Assembly: GCA_035306605.1 (NCBI GenBank)
Contig: DATGNR010000031.1
Strand: one strand, 5' to 3'
From: Xanthomarina sp035306605
GTDB taxonomy: Bacteria > Bacteroidota > Bacteroidia > Flavobacteriales > Flavobacteriaceae
Length of the DNA stretch: 61,652 bases
Part shown: positions 53,690-61,652 of the stretch, one piece after another
How the letters are laid out: every line of letters starts with the position of its first letter
Numbering within the stretch: the first letter of the stretch is position 1
Notes under the pieces: model-generated
What the model was told of the DNA's origin: nothing
Seen by the model: the letters and a program-made list of their open reading frames with translations, nothing else
The model's database searches: none
Position numbers and translations under genes: made by a program

Positions 53690-55378
53690 ATGAGAACAAC
53701 TTTTGCCATTTTCCTTTTTATAGGTGCTACTGTTTTTGCACAAGATTATTATCCACAAGATTACTTTGGAAGTCCTTTGGATGTTAGTTTGATTTTATCC
53801 GGTACGTTTGCTGAATTACGTCCCAATCACTTTCATTCAGGCTTAGATATAAAAACCCAACAGCGTGAAGGCTTAAAAGTTTATGCAGCTGCAAGTGGCT
53901 ATGTTAGCAGAATAAAAATCTCTCATTATGGTTACGGAAAAGCACTATATATTACACACCCAAATGGTTATACCACAGTTTATGCGCATTTAAGTAAGTT
54001 TTCTCCGGAAATTGAAGCCGTCGTAAAAAAGTTACAATACGAACAAGAAAGTTTCGAAGTGGAATTGTTTCCAAAAACCGAAGATTTGATTGTTGAAAAA
54101 GGTGAATTGGTTGCATATAGTGGAAATACTGGTGGTTCTGGAGGTCCACATCTTCACTTTGAAATTAGAGATAATGCTGAGAGACCTATAAATCCACTCC
54201 TTTTTGGAATCGATATCAAGGATACCACTCTGCCTGTCATAAAGGAAGTATATGCCTATCCTATGGACTCCAATTCTTACGTAAACCAATCTAATGAAAA
54301 ACAAAAATTACGATTAATTCCTTTACCTAATGGCGATTACACCGTTGAAAACATCAAAGCTTTCGGCCAAATTGGTTTTGCTATTGAAGCCAATGATAGA
54401 CAAGATTTAGCCTACAATAATAATGGTGTTTACAACATTCAAACTTTTTTCAACGGAAATCAAAAAATAGATATCGATTTTAAACGTTTTTCATTTGACG
54501 AAACGAGACATCTTAACCGCTTTATAGATTATGGCCATTATACAACAAAAAAGGAGCGCCTTCAAAAACTATTTATCGACTCTAACAATCCTTTAAGTTT
54601 GTATCAAAACTCAGATAACCGTGGAATCATACAAGTTGAAGACAGTACCGCTTCGGTGTATAAAGTAGCTGTTAAAGACTTTAAGAACAACACATCGTGG
54701 TTAACTATAAATATTACCGGTAAAAAAGAAGACCAGTATAAATTAAAAGATTCTTTTGTTTCCTCTTACCACATTTATGCAAACAAAACCAATGAATTAT
54801 TGCATAAAAATGTTTCAGTTGAGTTTTATCAAGACACTTTTTATGAAGATTTTTATATGGACTTCTCTATTTCCAACGACACCATCAAGCTTCATGACAA
54901 CACGGTTCCTGTAAAAAAACACTTTAAAGTTACTTTCGACATCAGTAATTACAATCCATCTGATGCCGAAAAGCTTTATATAGCAAGATTGGTAGGTTAT
55001 AAAAAATATCCTCTTTATTCGAATACCAAAAGAGAAAAAAACCTACTTTACACCCTAACGAATACCTTAGGTACTTACACTTTAGTAAAGGACACCATAA
55101 CTCCCACGATTCAAGCCATCAACTTTAAAAACGGACAATGGCTAAGCAACTACCGTTATTTGAAATTAAAAATAAATGATGAAGGTTCTGGAATTTCAAG
55201 TTATCGAGCAACGGTTAATGGTAAGTGGATTTTAATGGAATACGATTACAAAACAAAAACCTTGACTCACGATTTTAATGACAATATAGTTAGTGACACA
55301 AATAATAATTTAAAAGTAATTGTTACAGATAATGTTGGAAATAATTCTACATTTGAAGCTACATTTCATAGAAAATAA
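53690..55378 (+). CDS. M23 family metallopeptidase
   Basis: The 562-residue exported protein has a signal peptide (MRTTFAIFLFIGATVFA). An M23 domain lies in the first 180 residues: HFHSGLDIKTQQREGLKVYA (His and Asp ligands) and GPHLHFEIRDNAERPINPL (HxH). A long beta-rich C-terminal part of about 380 residues follows, ending IVTDNVGNNSTFEATFHRK. M23 enzymes cut peptidoglycan cross-bridges or, when inactive, regulate other cell-wall enzymes; the metal ligands are present here. It ends 12 bp before the TonB receptor gene, so they form an operon. Confidence 0.9.
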   Translation: MRTTFAIFLFIGATVFAQDYYPQDYFGSPLDVSLILSGTFAELRPNHFHSGLDIKTQQREGLKVYAAASGYVSRIKISHYGYGKALYITHPNGYTTVYAHLSKFSPEIEAVVKKLQYEQESFEVELFPKTEDLIVEKGELVAYSGNTGGSGGPHLHFEIRDNAERPINPLLFGIDIKDTTLPVIKEVYAYPMDSNSYVNQSNEKQKLRLIPLPNGDYTVENIKAFGQIGFAIEANDRQDLAYNNNGVYNIQTFFNGNQKIDIDFKRFSFDETRHLNRFIDYGHYTTKKERLQKLFIDSNNPLSLYQNSDNRGIIQVEDSTASVYKVAVKDFKNNTSWLTINITGKKEDQYKLKDSFVSSYHIYANKTNELLHKNVSVEFYQDTFYEDFYMDFSISNDTIKLHDNTVPVKKHFKVTFDISNYNPSDAEKLYIARLVGYKKYPLYSNTKREKNLLYTLTNTLGTYTLVKDTITPTIQAINFKNGQWLSNYRYLKLKINDEGSGISSYRATVNGKWILMEYDYKTKTLTHDFNDNIVSDTNNNLKVIVTDNVGNNSTFEATFHRK

Positions 55379-55390
55379 AAATTTAAACCT

Positions 55391-57850
55391 TTGAATATTA
55401 AATTTTATCTCTCGATTTTAGTCCTATTTTCGATGTCCTATTTAGGTTTTTCGCAAAGTGGAACGCTAAAGGGTGTTATCCTTGATGATGCTAAAAACCC
55501 CATTCCGAATGTTAATATTAAGGCAGAAAACACAGGAACCACTACTAACGACAATGGCTTTTTTATTTTAAAAATCCCTGCAGACAAAGATGTTACTGTT
55601 TATTTTTCTCACCTATCATTTAAAGATATTGTAGCTACTTTTAATTTAAAAAATGGTGAAGAATACGAATTTCACCCCCTAATGAAAGAGGCCGTAGAAC
55701 AAATCTCCACGGTAATTATTTCAAGTAAACAACGAAAAGAAGTTGCAGGAATTGTTACTCTTGAACCAGAAGCGATTCGACAAATACCTGGTGCCAACGC
55801 TGGAGTAGAAAACCTATTAAAAACCCTTCCAGGAGTAAGTAGTAATAACGAATTAAGCACCCAATATTCAGTTCGAGGTGGAAATTACGACGAAAATTTA
55901 GTTTATGTTAATGGAATTGAAATCTACAGACCCTTTTTAATTCGTTCAGGACAACAAGAAGGCTTAAGTTTTGTAAACACAGACATGGTTCAAAATGTAG
56001 ACTTTTCAGCCGGAGGATTTCAAGCCAAATACGGGGATAAATTAGCCTCTGTTTTAGATATTACCTATAGAAAACCGTATCGATTTGGAGTCAGTGCCGA
56101 TTTAAGTCTGTTAGGTGGTAGTTTAGCCGTAGAAGCCGTAAGTAAAGACTCGAAACTATCAGGGATTATGGGGGTTCGTTATAGGGACAACAGTTTACTT
56201 GTAAACGCGCAAGAAACCGAAACCAACTACAACCCGAGTTTTCTTGATATTCAATCCCATATAAATTATAGTTTTTCGGACAAATTTAGTTTAAGCTTTT
56301 TAGGGAATGCGTCCTTAAATAAATACAGCTACCAACCTAAAACTAGACAAACCAATTTTGGAACTATAGAAAATCCTATGGCCTTGTTGGTATTTTATGA
56401 AGGTCAGGAAAAAGATCAATATCAAACCCTTTTTGGAGCTTTAAAAGGAACGTATCTTTTAAACGATCAAGTAACGCTTAATTTAACCGCATCCACTTAT
56501 CACACCATTGAAGAAGAGTATTTCGATATACTGGCTCAATATAGATTAGGAGAAGTCAACACCAATATTGGCGATGAGGATTTAGGGGAAGTGGAATATA
56601 GCGAGGGAATTGGAGGCCAATTAGATCACGGAAGAAACGATTTAGATGCCCTTATTACAAATATTGAACACAGTGGAAAATATACGGTAAACGATAGCGA
56701 TTTTGAATGGTCGGTAAAATACACCCATGAAGATATTCGAGACCGATTGGTAGAATGGGAAGTAATCGATTCGGCAGGCTTTTCAATCAACCCTCCGTAT
56801 TTAGGTGGTTTCAACAATCAACCCTACACACCATACGAAGGTCCTTTGGTTGCTTTTCAGAATGTTCGAGCAAAAAACCATACCAGCATACAAAGACTTC
56901 AATCTTACCTACAATGGAGCAAAAGAACCACCCTTGGAAATCATGATGTTTGGTACAATGCAGGCGCCAGAATTCACAATTGGACTGTAAGTGGTGAAGG
57001 AATTAAAAAAACCACGCAAACAGTATTTAGTCCTAGAGCTCAATTTGCCATTAAACCAGATTGGAAAAAAGATATGCTTTTTAGAATAGGTGGTGGAATT
57101 TATTACCAACCTCCTTTTTACCGAGAGTTACGTGATTCTTCAGGAACGGTCAATCCCGATGTGAAAGCACAAAAATCATTTCAGGTGGTTATAGGCAACG
57201 AATACAGTTTTAAAATGTGGGAAAGACCATTTAAACTAACTACTGAAGCTTACTACAAAAGTTTAACCGATGTTAACCCGTACACTTTAGAAAATGTACG
57301 TATTCGTTATGCAGCGGATAATAATGCCAAGGCCTATGCTTACGGTTTAGACTTAAGATTGAATGGAGAATTTGTACCAGGAACGGAGTCGTGGTTTAGT
57401 TTTGGTTATTTAAAAACTCAAGAAAACATAGACAACCGAGGATATATTGCTAGGCCAACAGATCAGCGTTTAAAATTTGCAGCACTTTTTCAAGACTATG
57501 TACCTAACCTACCAAAAATGAAAATGTATTTAAATTTGGTTTACAATACAGGTCTTCCAGGTGGTTCGCCTAGCTATGCCGATCCTTATGTGTACCAAAA
57601 CCGTTTACCAGACTACAAACGAGCGGATATAGGCTTACAATATGTCATTGTTGATTTAAATGAAACCAACCAAGGTTGGAGAAAACCTTTTAAATACCTC
57701 TCAGTTGGATTGGAGATTTTCAATATTTTTGATGCGCAAAACTCTATCACGAATACTTGGGTTAGAGACGTGTATAGTAAAAGACAATATGCTATCCCTA
57801 ATTATTTAACGCCACGTGTATTTAATGTGAGAACTAGCATGAAGTTTTAA
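55391..57850 (+). CDS. TonB-dependent receptor
   Basis: The 819-residue receptor has an N-terminal signal peptide (NIKFYLSILVLFSMSYLGFS), a carboxypeptidase-regulatory-like domain (GTLKGVILDDAKNPIPNVNI, to about residue 95), a plug domain (IPGANAGVENLLKTLPGVSS, QYSVRGGNYDENLVYVNGIE) and a barrel ending VFNVRTSMKF. The start codon is TTG at 55391: no ATG gives a complete signal peptide. It follows the M23 peptidase after 12 bp. The ligand cannot be read from sequence; no SusD partner is present, so a polysaccharide-utilisation role is unlikely. Confidence 0.88.
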   Translation: MNIKFYLSILVLFSMSYLGFSQSGTLKGVILDDAKNPIPNVNIKAENTGTTTNDNGFFILKIPADKDVTVYFSHLSFKDIVATFNLKNGEEYEFHPLMKEAVEQISTVIISSKQRKEVAGIVTLEPEAIRQIPGANAGVENLLKTLPGVSSNNELSTQYSVRGGNYDENLVYVNGIEIYRPFLIRSGQQEGLSFVNTDMVQNVDFSAGGFQAKYGDKLASVLDITYRKPYRFGVSADLSLLGGSLAVEAVSKDSKLSGIMGVRYRDNSLLVNAQETETNYNPSFLDIQSHINYSFSDKFSLSFLGNASLNKYSYQPKTRQTNFGTIENPMALLVFYEGQEKDQYQTLFGALKGTYLLNDQVTLNLTASTYHTIEEEYFDILAQYRLGEVNTNIGDEDLGEVEYSEGIGGQLDHGRNDLDALITNIEHSGKYTVNDSDFEWSVKYTHEDIRDRLVEWEVIDSAGFSINPPYLGGFNNQPYTPYEGPLVAFQNVRAKNHTSIQRLQSYLQWSKRTTLGNHDVWYNAGARIHNWTVSGEGIKKTTQTVFSPRAQFAIKPDWKKDMLFRIGGGIYYQPPFYRELRDSSGTVNPDVKAQKSFQVVIGNEYSFKMWERPFKLTTEAYYKSLTDVNPYTLENVRIRYAADNNAKAYAYGLDLRLNGEFVPGTESWFSFGYLKTQENIDNRGYIARPTDQRLKFAALFQDYVPNLPKMKMYLNLVYNTGLPGGSPSYADPYVYQNRLPDYKRADIGLQYVIVDLNETNQGWRKPFKYLSVGLEIFNIFDAQNSITNTWVRDVYSKRQYAIPNYLTPRVFNVRTSMKF

Positions 57851-57984
57851 TTATCTAAAAACCACATAAGACATTTGTTTTCAATCCATTAAAAACAACA
57901 TTCATATAGTCAACTGCTTGATATATTGGCATTAATTATAGTGCAAGTACATTTAACTCTAGACCAATAAATTAACATATTTTT

Positions 57985-58016
57985 TTGTTATCGAATCGGA
58001 AACAGCTATACATTTG
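57985..58016 (+). promoter_or_regulatory. Promoter with TACATTTG box
   Basis: TTG at 57985-57987, a 21-nt spacer, then TACATTTG at 58009-58016. The GTG start at 58022 is only 5 nt downstream, so the mRNA would be nearly leaderless. Confidence 0.6.
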
Positions 58017-58021
58017 TATCA

Positions 58022-58396
58022 GTGAAAACATCTATTAGAAATATCGTGGCATTCAGCCTTTTGTTTGCTTATACTTTAAGCTTAAGTATTTCTGTACAGA
58101 ATTATCTGATTGATACGGTTTTTGAAACAGATAAAAACCATCAGGTTTCAAGTTTTATCTCTGAATTTAAAGCACCAGAACTGTCTGTCTTTCCAGACTT
58201 AGAGCCTCTCGGGGATATATCGAATCAACTTGTTTCAAACTTTCAAAAAACCGATTTAAAAGTACAGTTTAAGCTTTTTAGATTTGTAGAGCCTTTTATA
58301 TTAACAAAAGACAAGCACTACATTTCCGAAAGTAAAAACATTCAGCCAGGTTTGGATTTGGATGCTCTACTCTACCCTTTTCACACCTTTTCATAA
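58022..58396 (+). CDS. Small exported protein of unknown function
   Basis: The 124-residue frame starts at GTG 58022 (KTSIRNIVAFSLLFAYTLSL, a signal-peptide or anchor-like segment). A polar domain follows with VFETDKNHQVSSFISEFKAP and LKVQFKLFRFVEPFILTKDK, ending FHTFS. No family recognised. A consensus promoter lies 5 nt upstream, which makes the GTG start either leaderless or wrong; no downstream ATG preserves the signal segment. Two stem-loops separate it from the next gene. Confidence 0.55.
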   Translation: MKTSIRNIVAFSLLFAYTLSLSISVQNYLIDTVFETDKNHQVSSFISEFKAPELSVFPDLEPLGDISNQLVSNFQKTDLKVQFKLFRFVEPFILTKDKHYISESKNIQPGLDLDALLYPFHTFS

Positions 58397-58424
58397 GATT
58401 TATTTTTTATTTGATTTTCAGCAA

Positions 58425-58494
58425 TAATAATCCGTGTTTTCATGTGATTATTACCTGCTCTATTCTATTTAATCTTGATGTTATTTCAAGATTA
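58425..58494 (+). promoter_or_regulatory. Two tandem stem-loops before the 163-residue protein gene
   Basis: TAATAATC 58425-58432 pairs with GATTATTA 58446-58453. TAATCTTGA 58470-58478 pairs with TCAAGATTA 58486-58494 (9 bp). Neither has a T-run, so these are leader or 3'-end structures and not ordinary terminators. Confidence 0.4.
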
Positions 58495-58523
58495 GCAACT
58501 TATAATAAATAAAAAACAAACTC

Positions 58524-59015
58524 ATGGAAACATATAGCATTTACATAGGAATTGCCATTATAGTAATTATTTTATTACCACTTATTTTTATTCAAAAATC
58601 ACAGTTAAGTCAGAAAAAAAAGGCGATGAATGGATTTAAAGCAGAAGCTTTAAACCACAACTTAAAAATAACTGAAGCCGATTTTTGGGGAACTTATTAT
58701 TCCATTGCCATTGACGAAGCAGCAAATAAATTAATTTATTCAAAAATAATCGATTCAGAACAGAAAATTACTATTGTCGATTTAAGTCAGGTTGCATCCT
58801 GTGAAATCCTCACGACCTTCAGATCTGTTAAAAACAAACCCACTCCAGAAAAGGACAAAATTGACTTGCTTATTACCTATAAAACAAGAGCAAAAGACGT
58901 TTTAGAATTTTATAACATTGATGTTAACTTTCAAATGAGCAATGAAATAGCGCTACTTGAAAAATGGGAGTCTCACATTAAAAACCGCCTTGTAACAAAA
59001 TCAATTGCGGCATAA
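58524..59015 (+). CDS. Single-pass membrane protein of unknown function
   Basis: The 163-residue protein has one N-terminal membrane segment (YSIYIGIAIIVIILLPLIFI, residues 4-23) and a cytoplasmic-type soluble domain with WGTYYSIAIDEAANKLIYSK, KITIVDLSQVASCEILTTF and a C-terminal helix. The domain looks like a strand-rich PH-like fold, somewhat like the parE-parC membrane protein, but I cannot show homology. It ends at a good terminator at 59040-59077. Confidence 0.65.
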   Translation: METYSIYIGIAIIVIILLPLIFIQKSQLSQKKKAMNGFKAEALNHNLKITEADFWGTYYSIAIDEAANKLIYSKIIDSEQKITIVDLSQVASCEILTTFRSVKNKPTPEKDKIDLLITYKTRAKDVLEFYNIDVNFQMSNEIALLEKWESHIKNRLVTKSIAA

Positions 59016-59039
59016 GCTGTTGATATGATTGCATAAAAG

Positions 59040-59077
59040 AACCTCTAGACCTTTACCTGTTCTAGAGGTTTTTTTTA
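59040..59077 (+). terminator. Terminator after the 163-residue protein gene
   Basis: AACCTCTAGA at 59040-59049 pairs with TCTAGAGGTT at 59061-59070, followed by a T-run. Confidence 0.87.
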
Positions 59078-59174
59078 TATGCTTATTTCAAAGTTTTTAT
59101 CCCGGTTGCAGTTCCTTTTTACACAAAAAATGAATGTAGTATGGTTTGGTTTACAAGTTAGGCATAAAACACAA

Positions 59175-60317
59175 TTAAATTAATTCTTTTAAAACCTGAA
59201 TGACATAATCAATTTCTTCCTTGGTGTTGAACTTACAAAATGAGAATCTCACCGAAGGTTTTTGTTGTTCTTCTTCACATAAAATATGTTCCAACACATG
59301 AGACCCCTTTCCGCTTCCGCTTTGACATGCACTTCCTTTTGAACAAGCTATTCCTTTTAAATCCAATTGAAATTGAAGCGTTAATGCTTTTTCTGCGGAC
59401 ATAGGTAAGCGTACATTCAATAAGGTATAGGTACTTTTAGAATTATCAGAGCAATTCCCATTGAATTCTACATTTGGAATGGCTTTTTTAATTTCAGCTT
59501 TAAAATAATCTTTTAAGCCTTGTACATACCCACGTTCCTCCTCTAAGTTTTCGTAAGCCAACACAAAAGCTGTTTCCAAGCCTTTAATATTGTGTACTGG
59601 TTCTGTACCAGCTCTAAATCCGCGCTCTTGAGCTCCTCCAAAAATAAGAGGTTTCAAGGTGTTATTCTTTCTTATGTAGGCAAAACCAATCCCTTTTGGT
59701 CCATGAAATTTATGTGCAGCAGCTGTCATAAAATCAATAGGAACTTCTTTAACATCCCATTTAAAATGTCCTACAGATTGTACCGTATCACTATGAAACA
59801 AGGCATTGTTTTCTTTACATAGAGCAGCAACTTTATGAACATCCAACAAGTTTCCTACTTCATTATTAACATGCATTAAACTCACTAATTTTCTTTCATC
59901 ATTAGCCGTTAACAATCGCTCTAAGTCCTCATAATCTGGAGTTCCACATGGTTGAAGCTTCACAAATTCTACCGTAACATCATATTCATTTCTCAGTTCT
60001 TCAACCGTATGTATTACGGCATGATGCTCTATTGGAGAAGTAATAATGGTTGTAATACTTGCATCTCTAACAGCGCAACGTAAAATCATATTATCGGCTT
60101 CAGTTCCTCCAGAAGTAAAAATAATTTCTTGAGGTAACGCATTCAGCTCTTTGGCAATCGTTTTTCGAGTGTTTTCTATAATCGATTTAGACGCCCTTCC
60201 GAAAGCATGGGTTGATGATGGATTTCCATATTGCTTTTCTAAAACATCTTGCATAACAGCAATTACTTCTTTTCTAACTTGAGTGGTAGCAGCACTATCA
60301 AAATATACAGGGGTCAT
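59175..60317 (-). CDS. Cysteine desulfurase (NifS/IscS-like)
   Basis: This PLP enzyme takes sulfur from cysteine as a persulfide for Fe-S clusters or tRNA thiolation. The 380-residue product has MTPVYFDSAATTQVRKEVIA, the PLP Lys in TAAAHKFHGPKGIGF near 199 and the persulfide Cys in IACSKGSACQSGSGKGSHV near 325. The flexible loop fits IscS/NifS type I. No iscU, iscR or sufBCD gene is adjacent. It has a good promoter (60451-60480) and a leader of about 128 nt carrying the 16-base motif shared with the ferredoxin leader. Confidence 0.92.
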   Translation of the reverse strand: MTPVYFDSAATTQVRKEVIAVMQDVLEKQYGNPSSTHAFGRASKSIIENTRKTIAKELNALPQEIIFTSGGTEADNMILRCAVRDASITTIITSPIEHHAVIHTVEELRNEYDVTVEFVKLQPCGTPDYEDLERLLTANDERKLVSLMHVNNEVGNLLDVHKVAALCKENNALFHSDTVQSVGHFKWDVKEVPIDFMTAAAHKFHGPKGIGFAYIRKNNTLKPLIFGGAQERGFRAGTEPVHNIKGLETAFVLAYENLEEERGYVQGLKDYFKAEIKKAIPNVEFNGNCSDNSKSTYTLLNVRLPMSAEKALTLQFQLDLKGIACSKGSACQSGSGKGSHVLEHILCEEEQQKPSVRFSFCKFNTKEEIDYVIQVLKELI

Positions 60318-60403
60318 GAGTACGATTTTATTATTATTTTAAAGGTCTGGTGATACCTCTAAGCAATCTCTTATCTTTTTTCTTTTAAAGCTAATTTATG
60401 CTG

Positions 60404-60419
60404 ATTTAAAATCAGATTT
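60404..60419. promoter_or_regulatory. 16-base motif in the cysteine desulfurase leader, shared with ferredoxin
   Basis: ATTTAAAATCAGATTT is identical to 30732-30747. Here it sits within a palindrome CTGATTT-A-AAATCAG (60401-60415). It lies 87-102 nt upstream of the start codon, downstream of the predicted transcription start. Confidence 0.45.
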
Positions 60420-60450
60420 TGCTATGAGTTCTCAACACAATTACAAGTCA

Positions 60451-60480
60451 CAAAAATACAGCATTTATAATTATTTACAA
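60451..60480 (-). promoter_or_regulatory. Cysteine desulfurase promoter
   Basis: On the minus strand: TTG at 60480-60478, a 19-nt spacer, then TATTTTTG at 60458-60451. A full consensus match, back to back with the promoter at 60490-60518. Confidence 0.65.
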
Positions 60481-60489
60481 GAAGGCACG

Positions 60490-60518
60490 TTGTATATTTA
60501 CCAAATCTTTTATTTTTG
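60490..60518 (+). promoter_or_regulatory. Promoter of the Ca-binding-repeat lipoprotein gene
   Basis: TTG at 60490-60492, an 18-nt spacer, then TATTTTTG at 60511-60518. The ATG at 60537 follows 18 nt later. Confidence 0.65.
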
Positions 60519-60536
60519 TGCGCTAATATATATGTT

Positions 60537-61478
60537 ATGAAAAACTTACTAGTATTTTTATCTTTTTTATTGCTTTTTTGGTCTTGTGATGATGGCGATG
60601 TCATGGTAGTTGATATGGATTTCGACAACTCTTTTGAAGCATGTGGCGAGTTGGTTTTTTATAATGTTAGAGAAACGCCTTTTGAATCTATTTCTTTAAA
60701 AATAAGTAATCCGGTTATTAGTTTGGATGATATTTTTAGCGTGGCGCCAATTTCTACAGGGTCTTATGTGGTTGAACCTGCTAATACTGTTTTAACTGGA
60801 ACTATAAACGGCACTACAAACATGCTGAATTACAGAACTTATAACTCTAGTGCTAGCAATTTATTTTGTAATGATATTCCTCCTTCCAATCTAGAAATTT
60901 CAGAAGATTATTCAAGCCATTCTGGAACCTATTTTATTTTCACAAGTTTGTTGGAAGATGATAACGATGGGATTCCTGCCCACCTGGAAGACATTAATGG
61001 AAATGGTGATTTATACGACGACGATACTGATGGCGATGGCATTCCGAATTTTTTAGATGAAGATGACGATGGAGATAATGTATTAACCAAAACGGAGCTT
61101 TTAGATTATGATAATACAGATAATGATGGAGACCCACTTACCAACCCTAAGGACACCGATGGCGATGGGATTCCTAATTATTTAGACCCTGACGATGATG
61201 GTGATGGCGTGTTAACCATTAATGAAGAAAGCATGAATCCGGATAAAAATCCAGCGAACGATTATACCCATCCGAATATTCCTGATTATTTAAATCCAGA
61301 TGTGGCTGTTTCCGTTCCTGCTACAGGATATCGTGTTCATACCATTACACAAGACTTTGAAGTATCGGTTAAAGTAGAGGCCATTTCGTTTCCAAATTTA
61401 AACCAAGACACCTTTGATTTTGGCTTCCTGAACAATTCTCGAACCTCTGGAACAAGAAGTTTTACTCCAGATTTTTAA
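60537..61478 (+). CDS. Lipoprotein with Ca-binding thrombospondin-type-3 repeats
   Basis: The 313-residue protein begins MKNLLVFLSFLLLFWSCDDG with lipobox Cys17. An Asp-rich region spans about residues 140-240, with DxDxDG loops (DTDGDGIPNFLDEDDDGD, DTDGDGIPNYLDPDDDGD) that bind calcium in thrombospondin-type-3/EF-hand-like repeats. The C-terminal domain ends FLNNSRTSGTRSFTPDF. It is an envelope lipoprotein, probably surface-exposed. The promoter overlaps the longer frame starting at 60516, so the start at 60537 is preferred. Function unknown. Confidence 0.8.
   Translation: MKNLLVFLSFLLLFWSCDDGDVMVVDMDFDNSFEACGELVFYNVRETPFESISLKISNPVISLDDIFSVAPISTGSYVVEPANTVLTGTINGTTNMLNYRTYNSSASNLFCNDIPPSNLEISEDYSSHSGTYFIFTSLLEDDNDGIPAHLEDINGNGDLYDDDTDGDGIPNFLDEDDDGDNVLTKTELLDYDNTDNDGDPLTNPKDTDGDGIPNYLDPDDDGDGVLTINEESMNPDKNPANDYTHPNIPDYLNPDVAVSVPATGYRVHTITQDFEVSVKVEAISFPNLNQDTFDFGFLNNSRTSGTRSFTPDF
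61023..61229 (+). repeat. Two 26-residue Asp-rich coding repeats
   Basis: 61023-61100 and 61152-61229 encode matching units DTDGDGIPN(F/Y)LD(E/P)DDDGD(N/G)VLT, separated by 51 nt. Confidence 0.8.
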
Positions 61479-61484
61479 TTGAAG

Positions 61485-61652
61485 CTAATCGGCATTTACA
61501 TTTTGATAAATATAGACTTCCGTTGCCCCTAATCCGTATTTTTGGAAATTGGCATCGTAGTATTTTACATTCTCATATTTGCCAAACATATATTCCAATT
61601 CGGCTTTCAAGACACCTTGTCCCACGCCATGTATAAACACTACTTTTTGAAT
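61485..61652 (-). CDS. Smr domain protein, C-terminal end only
   Basis: Reading the minus strand from the window edge, 55 residues follow the pattern KVVFIHGVGQGVLKAELEYM, then FGKYENVKYYDANFQKYG and LGATEVYIYQN, ending at TAG 61485-61487. The HGxGxG motif is the hallmark of the Smr nuclease domain found at the C-terminus of MutS2 and in Bacteroidota DUF2027-Smr proteins. The rest of the gene is outside the window, so the full protein cannot be named. Confidence 0.85.
   Translation of the reverse strand: MQKVVFIHGVGQGVLKAELEYMFGKYENVKYYDANFQKYGLGATEVYIYQNVNAD

Noticed and set aside
55391..57850. SusC-type receptor of a polysaccharide utilisation locus
   Set aside because: No SusD homologue, glycoside hydrolase or hybrid regulator is adjacent, and the protein is shorter than typical SusC.

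Overview
This AT-rich window comes from a member of the Bacteroidota, almost certainly a marine-type Flavobacteriaceae. The evidence is a PorQ-like type IX secretion protein, a T9SS C-terminal sorting domain, two TonB-dependent receptors with an N-terminal carboxypeptidase-regulatory domain, DUF4097, DUF5916, DUF937 and M61 proteins, Bacteroidota-type promoters (TTG-N18-21-TAnnTTTG) and few Shine-Dalgarno sites. I found no tRNA, rRNA, CRISPR array, transposase, integrase or prophage gene. Most of the window is chromosomal core with a small cell-surface accessory component.

Layout. 1-5.7 kb, minus strand: rpsA (3' end outside the window), cmk, porQ, lon. 6.0-8.2 kb: a broken ECF sigma-factor gene, its putative anti-sigma gene and a DUF4097 protein. 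8.2-13.8 kb: UMF1-type MFS transporter, M48 lipoprotein peptidase, MsrB, DinB-like protein, dihydrolipoyl dehydrogenase, AroQ. 13.9-17.7 kb: two small outer-membrane barrels and a large T9SS-exported protein gene split by one in-frame TGA. 18.0-24.5 kb: parE, a small membrane protein gene and parC with overlapping ends, then an unassigned structured-RNA candidate and ychF. 24.6-30.2 kb: DUF417 protein, PD40 and SGNH secreted proteins, a conserved unknown and an AMP-forming acyl-CoA synthetase. 30.3-36 kb: ferredoxin, LuxC-like acyl-CoA reductase, serC, serA-like dehydrogenase, DUF937 protein and two small envelope proteins. 36-42.4 kb: a metal-type TonB receptor with a His-rich segment, a DUF5916 protein and a LolD-like ATPase. 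42.4-51 kb: a 1008-residue kinase/M23/aminotransferase fusion, a TIGR02757 protein, S10 and M61 peptidases and a glycosyltransferase. 51-53.5 kb: rny, a 6S-like RNA, zapA and a coiled-coil gene. 53.7-61.65 kb: M23 peptidase, TonB receptor, two unknowns, cysteine desulfurase, a Ca-binding-repeat lipoprotein and the end of a MutS2/Smr-type gene.

Main non-routine observations. (1) A 6S-like RNA lies between zapA and rny, with a 13-bp closing stem and a U-tract ending about 17 nt before the rny start codon. (2) A second, GC-richer structured-RNA candidate with its own promoter-like box and terminator lies between ychF and parE. (3) The leaders of the ferredoxin and cysteine desulfurase genes share an identical 16-base near-palindrome, in the same orientation and at similar distance, behind closely matching promoters. 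(4) A 14-bp stem precedes the rpsA start. (5) Two genes, an ECF sigma factor and a T9SS-exported protein, are each broken by a single clear lesion. (6) A two-segment membrane protein is translationally coupled between parE and parC.
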